64,000 nucleotides of DNA from Atopobiaceae bacterium. GTDB lineage: Bacteria; Actinomycetota; Coriobacteriia; Coriobacteriales; Atopobiaceae. Shown in pieces: positions 59,991-64,000 of the stretch. Under the pieces are notes generated by a model, which was not told where the DNA came from, made no database searches, and saw only the letters and a program-made list of their open reading frames with translations. Made by a program: the position numbers and the translations under genes. The DNA lies in assembly GCA_017533825.1 (NCBI GenBank), contig JAFWIE010000031.1, positions 1-64,000 of the forward strand, in the 5' to 3' direction. Within the stretch, counting starts at the first letter, position 1, and the number at the start of each line of letters is the position of its first letter.

Positions 59991-61544
59991 ATGACCATGC
60001 TCGTCAAGCTCGACCAGCACCATAACTGGCGCATGCGCTATCACCTGCAGTGCCCGTCTGGCAACATCACCGACCCCAACGGCCTGAGCCACTTCAAGGG
60101 TGTCTACCATATATTTCATCAGTACGAGCCCCGTTGGCCGCGCGAGGCAGGCCACGGCTGGGGTCATTGGTCGAGCCCCGACTTTCTCACCTGGTACTGG
60201 CACGGCGGCGCCATCATGCCGAGCGTGCAGACGGACAAGAACGGTTCGTATTCCGGCTCCGGCATCGTGAACGGCGACGAGCTGTGGCTCTACTACACCG
60301 GCAACGAGCTCATGCCTGGCGGGAGGGAGGCTGGCTACGACTACGACTTCAAGGGTCGCAAGGCCAACGAGACGCTGGTGGTCTGCAAGGACGAGGGCGA
60401 TAAGTGCCACATCTCCCTCGGCGAGAAGCGCCCCGTGCTGTGCAACGACCAGTATCCCGCCTACGCCTCCAACCACGTGCGCGACCCCAAAGTCTGGAAG
60501 CAGGACGGCAAGTGGTGGATGCTGCTCGGCTGCCGCACCGTCGAGTCCCATGGCTGCGCACTGCTGTACAGCTCCGACGATGGCATCAAGTGGGAGATGG
60601 CCGGCTCAGCGACCAACAAGGACGACGAGAATCCGTTTGGCTACATGTGGGAGTGCCCGAGCGTCGCGAAGTTCGGCGACAAGGAGTTCCTCTTCGTGTG
60701 CCCGCAGGGCGTGCCCAAGCAGCAGTACAAGTTCCAGACCATCCACAACTCCGGCTACTTCCCCATGGAGGGCAAAGTCATCGACCTGCTGTCGCAGGAT
60801 CCCGGCAAGCAGGATGGCGAGAAGCCGTACGCTTGCGTCGACCGCGACACGTTCATTGAGCTCGACTACGGCTTCGACTTCTACGCGTGCCAGGTCTTCG
60901 AGGACGAGAATGGCCGCAAGATCCTGATGGCGTGGGCCGGCGTTGCCGACATGGAGTTCGAGTACGACGTTCCCACCACGCCCGAGTGGGCGCACTCCCT
61001 CACCATGCCGCGTGAGCTTACGCTCAACGACGCAGGCCGCATCTGCCAGTGGCCCGTCGCCGAGATGGATACCCTGCGCGAGGACGAGGTCGAGTGGACC
61101 GCCGAGGCTGCCGACGGCGCGACCGGCTACATGGGTTCCTCCACGTATGATAAGTTCAGCATGGTCGGCGCCAAGGGCGTCCGCCTCAATGGCATCGGCG
61201 ACATCACCATCGATGACATCAAGGGCAAGGGTCACGTCATGCTCAATGGCGACCTTGAGTTCGTGATCAATGATCACGACGCCGAGCTCGTCTTCCACAG
61301 CCATGCCGGCCGCTTCCGTTCCATCCGTCGTCTCCCCCTCACCGCACTCTCTGCCGGGAAGGTCGAGAGCCTGCGCTTCATGATCGACACCTCCTGCGTC
61401 GAGATCTTCGTCAATGGCGGCGAGGCTACGATGACTACCCGTTGGTTCCCGCTCGACATCAAGAAGCTCGCCGTCACCTCCACGCTTGAGGGCGAGCATC
61501 ACGCTTGGAACCAGCACGGCTGGACGTTCGAGAACATCGCGTAG
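59991..61544 (+). CDS. GH32 sucrose/fructan hydrolase
   Basis: A 517-residue enzyme of glycoside hydrolase family 32, probably a sucrose-6-phosphate hydrolase or fructan beta-fructosidase. The three family signatures are intact: nucleophile Asp28 in TDPNG (usually NDPNG), Asp165 in VRDPKVW, and acid/base Glu221 in MWECPS; a C-terminal beta-sandwich ends the protein. No signal peptide is present, so it acts on imported sugar. GAAAGG lies 9 bases before the ATG. It diverges from the binding-protein/GGDEF operon across a palindromic operator. Confidence 0.92.
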   Translation: MTMLVKLDQHHNWRMRYHLQCPSGNITDPNGLSHFKGVYHIFHQYEPRWPREAGHGWGHWSSPDFLTWYWHGGAIMPSVQTDKNGSYSGSGIVNGDELWLYYTGNELMPGGREAGYDYDFKGRKANETLVVCKDEGDKCHISLGEKRPVLCNDQYPAYASNHVRDPKVWKQDGKWWMLLGCRTVESHGCALLYSSDDGIKWEMAGSATNKDDENPFGYMWECPSVAKFGDKEFLFVCPQGVPKQQYKFQTIHNSGYFPMEGKVIDLLSQDPGKQDGEKPYACVDRDTFIELDYGFDFYACQVFEDENGRKILMAWAGVADMEFEYDVPTTPEWAHSLTMPRELTLNDAGRICQWPVAEMDTLREDEVEWTAEAADGATGYMGSSTYDKFSMVGAKGVRLNGIGDITIDDIKGKGHVMLNGDLEFVINDHDAELVFHSHAGRFRSIRRLPLTALSAGKVESLRFMIDTSCVEIFVNGGEATMTTRWFPLDIKKLAVTSTLEGEHHAWNQHGWTFENIA

Positions 61545-61577
61545 AACCGCGACTGCTCAAGGGACGTTTTCCCTACG

Positions 61578-61622
61578 GGGGGTGGCCCCCAGTGGCGCAG
61601 TGCACCACTGGGGGCCACCCCC
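61578..61622. terminator. 18-bp perfect terminator hairpin
   Basis: A perfect 18-bp stem (61578-61595 with 61605-61622) with a 9-base loop lies between the convergent GH32 and Nif11-type genes, serving one or both. Confidence 0.75.
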
Positions 61623-61679
61623 GTTAGCCATCTCCGGAAGTCCAGGTTAGTCCAAGGTCACCGGCTTGTCGTACGGCGT

Positions 61680-62012
61680 TCATCCCTGCAACCACTGTGG
61701 CAGCAAGTCATCTTTCGCTTCCTTCTCCCTGTCCCGAATCAACTTCGCGATGATGGCCACGATATCCGAGGAATCCTCTTGCGATCCCGAAAGCCTTACG
61801 CGCGACCGACCACCCGAAACGGAGTCCAGAGTCTCCTCGTCCAGCTCTGCTCCGTCCGCCTCCGCCGTCGCTGCGAACTCCTCTACGATGGCAGCGTGCA
61901 TCTCGTCGGTCAACTCGTAGCCATTCTCTTCTGCAACCGCGATGATGTCTTCGGCCGTCTCACACGCCTCCAGCTTTGCCTTCAGCTCGTTGTTCAGGTT
62001 CTCGATGCTCAT
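61680..62012 (-). CDS. Nif11-type RiPP-like precursor peptide
   Basis: A 110-residue peptide with a leader like Nif11-derived precursors: MSIENLNNELKAKLEACET, AEDIIAVAEENGYELTDEM, then an acidic stretch ending LDEETLDSVSGG, a double-glycine cleavage motif at 67-68. The putative core (69-110) is RSRVRLSGSQEDSSD followed by an amphipathic helix (IVAIIAKLIRDREKEAK) and ends LLPQWLQG. It has no Cys and few candidate Ser/Thr, unlike lanthipeptide or proteusin cores. AAAAGGGG is 8 bases before the ATG. No modification enzyme or C39 transporter gene is within the window, so the maturation partner must be elsewhere. Confidence 0.8.
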   Translation of the reverse strand: MSIENLNNELKAKLEACETAEDIIAVAEENGYELTDEMHAAIVEEFAATAEADGAELDEETLDSVSGGRSRVRLSGSQEDSSDIVAIIAKLIRDREKEAKDDLLPQWLQG

Positions 62013-62186
62013 CTTCAGTACCCCTTTTTGTTCGTTAGTACCTTACGCTCACCTATACTTTGATCTTGCGCGAGCGTCTCGCTTGTTTGAACTTTTTCGT
62101 TCGGCTTGGATACTTGTGGGCACGCAAGTACAGGAGATTCTCGAGTATGCGATTGTCGACTACAGCACCGAACCCGCCCCTCAACC

Positions 62187-62903
62187 CTAGGAGGCACATG
62201 CGGCGGCAAGTTGTGCCTCTTCTGCCACGAGGCTCGCCAGCAGATCAGCCAGTCCACCGCAACGGCTCCCGATGCTCGCAGAGCAAGCCGAGGCATTGCG
62301 GGCCTTGCGCGTCTCCTGCTTCACGCGCTTGCGGTGCTCCGTGAGCTCTCCCGAAGCCATCATGTCGAAGACTTCCCGCGTGATCTGTGCGTCGTACAGA
62401 GCGCGGTGCGCGCGCGAGCGGTCATTGGGGATTCCAAGCCAATCCGCAGCATCGCACAGGGCGACCTTCTTGCGTCCCAAACCCATGAAGTGAGCATACA
62501 GCGGCTGGATGTCCATCCACCGATGCGGCAGGGCGCATTCGATTCCCTTCGCATCGAGCTCGGTCCTTATCTGCTTGAGGTCGCTCTCACTCCACGTGAC
62601 CATGCGCGCACGACAAGGTCCAATCCATGCGGCAAGTGCTCCGATAACCTCTTCCAACGGTCGTGCACATGCGATGTCGCCGTTGACGATGCCAGTCAGG
62701 CTGCGCACCTGGCCAGATACGCTCCGCGCCAACGTGGGCCGCACCACATGGCTGAACTCACCCACGACATTGCCGTCCGGGTCGAGCTTGACGGCCCCCA
62801 CCTCGATAATCTCTTGCCGCAGACCGGTGCCGCCTCGCACTGCCTTCGGAACCGGTGTGAACTCCAAGTCGATGATTACATTGCAGTCATATGCGTTTGC
62901 CAT
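62187..62903 (-). CDS. DEDDh 3'-5' exonuclease
   Basis: A 238-residue exonuclease of the DnaQ/ERI-1 (KapD-like) type. The catalytic residues are visible: Asp-x-Glu in IIDLEFT near the start, the Asp of TWSESDLKQI, and His-x4-Asp in AHRALYDAQ. The C-terminus carries a basic then Ala/Ser-rich tail not needed for the fold. It probably trims RNA or DNA 3' ends; the substrate is not determinable. GAGGAC lies before the ATG. Element E2 is about 130-290 bases upstream. Confidence 0.88.
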   Translation of the reverse strand: MANAYDCNVIIDLEFTPVPKAVRGGTGLRQEIIEVGAVKLDPDGNVVGEFSHVVRPTLARSVSGQVRSLTGIVNGDIACARPLEEVIGALAAWIGPCRARMVTWSESDLKQIRTELDAKGIECALPHRWMDIQPLYAHFMGLGRKKVALCDAADWLGIPNDRSRAHRALYDAQITREVFDMMASGELTEHRKRVKQETRKARNASACSASIGSRCGGLADLLASLVAEEAQLAAACAS

Positions 62904-63030
62904 TGTGCGTCCTCTCCTCGCGCGTCCGTTGACGATGCAAGCATACGAGGCGCACGGGACAAGAATTGCGCATTGACACCGCTTCAGCGCATGGCAACCG
63001 AACGACGCATGTATTCAGGTGCACGTAAGA

Positions 63031-63196
63031 GTGACCAATCAATTATGCAACCAATTACAAAAGCCCAGCTCAGAGAGATTTGCAATGAAACTTGATGTGA
63101 CAATTGGTCACTGCGTAAAATAGCTAGTGACCAATTGTCACATCAAAAACGGTAAAACCCCTGTTGGCGAATCCAACGCCACTGTTAATTGGTCAC
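63031..63196. other. palindromic element E2 (four-arm, conserved core)
   Basis: GTGACCAAT-type words alternate in orientation: 63031-63039, the hairpin arms 63094-63111 and 63127-63144 (a perfect 18-bp inverted repeat), and 63185-63196. The 15-base loop TGCGTAAAATAGCTA and the following AAAAACGGTAAAA plus CCCCTGTTG (63145-63166) match E1 in sequence and spacing although the arms share nothing with E1. It occupies much of the 365-base gap 62904-63268, which otherwise shows no gene. Confidence 0.72.
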
Positions 63197-63268
63197 TTTT
63201 CGAATGGCATACTAATGATGACAGCACAATCCCGCGTCACGCCACGTCATCTATGGGCGCACCCATCA

Positions 63269-64000
63269 CTAATGTATAATAAGCAGCACCAAACACGCCA
63301 CCGCCACGATGACGAGGGCAACAATGAGTGCGATTACATATATAGGAATGCGTAACCCCGTGGCCTCTGCCGATGTCCGCGATTCGTTCTCCGACGCAGA
63401 CGCTTGGGAATGCTCCTCGCTCTCCCCTGTTTGCCCAGATTCCGCACCTTCGGTGGCATCTGCTTCCACAGAGCTCAGCTGCGCCTCTTGCTCCGCAGCA
63501 GCTTCCTGCTCCTCGTAGGTCGTCACGTGCTCGAGCATGTCATTACTGGTGTCGGGTCCCACGGTAGAGCGATACAAGCCGAACTCCGAGCAGTTGATCT
63601 GTGAGGCATACGGATCATTCGGGTCATCAGACACGTAGAACCACGTCCACTGCTGCGACGTGTGCTTCTCGTACGCGTTTTGCTGCGCCTCGATGGCAGT
63701 CATCCCGCCAAGATTCGCGATGGGCTGGTGCAAATCGAGCGTTATGCGATTCTGGTCATATAGATGGTAGTAGGTCTTCGGAACGTCCCACGTGCCGTAC
63801 GTCTGCGCAGTGTCTGAGCAAAACATCGCATCGGCACCCTTGTCCACCGCCTCCTGCACGGCAAGTGCCAGGACCTGGTGTCCTCCGTGACCATACTCCC
63901 CCGCGAAGTCCTGGCACACGACCACCAGCGGCTTGAAGCGTCGCACGAGACCGGTAAAGAACGCGCTTACCTCATCTTGGTTGTAAATGGCCTGAGCAGT
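63269..64000 (-). CDS. PIG-L-type deacetylase with C-terminal membrane anchor, partial
   Basis: The C-terminal 243 residues of a zinc-dependent de-N-acetylase; the frame stays open to the window end, so the N-terminus, including the first metal motif (HPDD), is missing. The retained part has the second motif as FAGEYGHGGHQVLALAVQEAV (usually EYGHxDH), a Glu/Ser/Ala-rich spacer, and a final transmembrane helix (IPIYVIALIVALVIVAVACLVLLII). Relatives deacetylate GlcNAc-containing lipids or glycans at the membrane. The terminal anchor suggests surface action. Confidence 0.82.
   Translation of the reverse strand, partial: TAQAIYNQDEVSAFFTGLVRRFKPLVVVCQDFAGEYGHGGHQVLALAVQEAVDKGADAMFCSDTAQTYGTWDVPKTYYHLYDQNRITLDLHQPIANLGGMTAIEAQQNAYEKHTSQQWTWFYVSDDPNDPYASQINCSEFGLYRSTVGPDTSNDMLEHVTTYEEQEAAAEQEAQLSSVEADATEGAESGQTGESEEHSQASASENESRTSAEATGLRIPIYVIALIVALVIVAVACLVLLIIH

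Noticed and set aside
61680-62012. Nitrogen-fixation gene
   Set aside because: The Nif11 name comes from the leader family; the GG motif and short core indicate a peptide precursor, and no nif genes are present.

Overview
This window is a GC-rich, densely coded bacterial chromosome segment with about 50 protein genes, no rRNA or tRNA, no prophage and no intact insertion sequence. Gene style (GTG starts beside strong AGGAGG-type sites, zinc-ribbon and acidic Glu/Pro/Ala-rich surface proteins, a giant fused 2-hydroxyacyl-CoA dehydratase/activase, PIG-L and NlpC/P60 envelope proteins) suggests an anaerobic actinobacterium of the class Coriobacteriia, perhaps Olsenella/Atopobiaceae. That placement is inference from gene content, not a database match.

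Layout. 1-10 kb: pheST behind a phenylalanine T-box leader, a membrane GGDEF-GGDEF-EAL protein, nagA with a flavodoxin gene, an EF-hand mini-protein and a ROK glucokinase. 10-20 kb: a Met/Gly-tailed beta-helix lipoprotein, a FeoA-FeoB fusion iron transporter, repeated palindromic element E1 and a tandem-repeat field, ogt, a VanX-type dipeptidase, and an XRE-aminotransferase fusion under a TTGAAC operator cluster. 20-30 kb: a rightward run of M32 carboxypeptidase, dtd, mscL, an NlpC/P60 hydrolase, then a tightly overlapped set (unknown protein, spermidine-synthase-like, DUF2752, zinc-ribbon DUF4234, GNAT) and CapA. 30-40 kb: pit with its DUF47 partner, a YbjN-ECF sigma-anti-sigma operon, a von Willebrand lipoprotein, a lone JetD-like Toprim protein, a tyrosine phosphatase and a HAD lipoprotein. 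40-50 kb: a TetR gene plus the 1524-residue dehydratase/activase, a frameshifted 5TMR-SpoIIE phosphatase with its STAS partner, and glgX. 50-64 kb: a (p)ppGpp-hydrolase-like HD protein, palindromic element E3, carB, a sugar-binding-protein/Cache-GGDEF pair divergent from a GH32 sucrase, a Nif11-type peptide precursor, a DEDDh exonuclease, element E2 and a PIG-L deacetylase cut by the window end.

How the parts fit. Carbohydrate use (nagA, glucokinase, glgX, GH32) and signalling (two c-di-GMP proteins, SpoIIE/STAS, ECF/anti-sigma, HD hydrolase) dominate. The sugar-binding protein, the GGDEF receptor and the GH32 enzyme plausibly form one nutrient-sensing unit.

The most unusual signals are in intergenic DNA. 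Elements E1 (14495-14649) and E2 (63031-63196) share a conserved loop and a near-identical 22-base core at fixed spacing, while the word that forms their four palindromic arms is completely different yet remains self-complementary. E3 (51028-51157) has the same four-arm plan without the core. At least eight other intergenic regions carry short tandem arrays, each with its own private unit. A stand-alone Nif11-type leader peptide with a cysteine-free core is the second lead.
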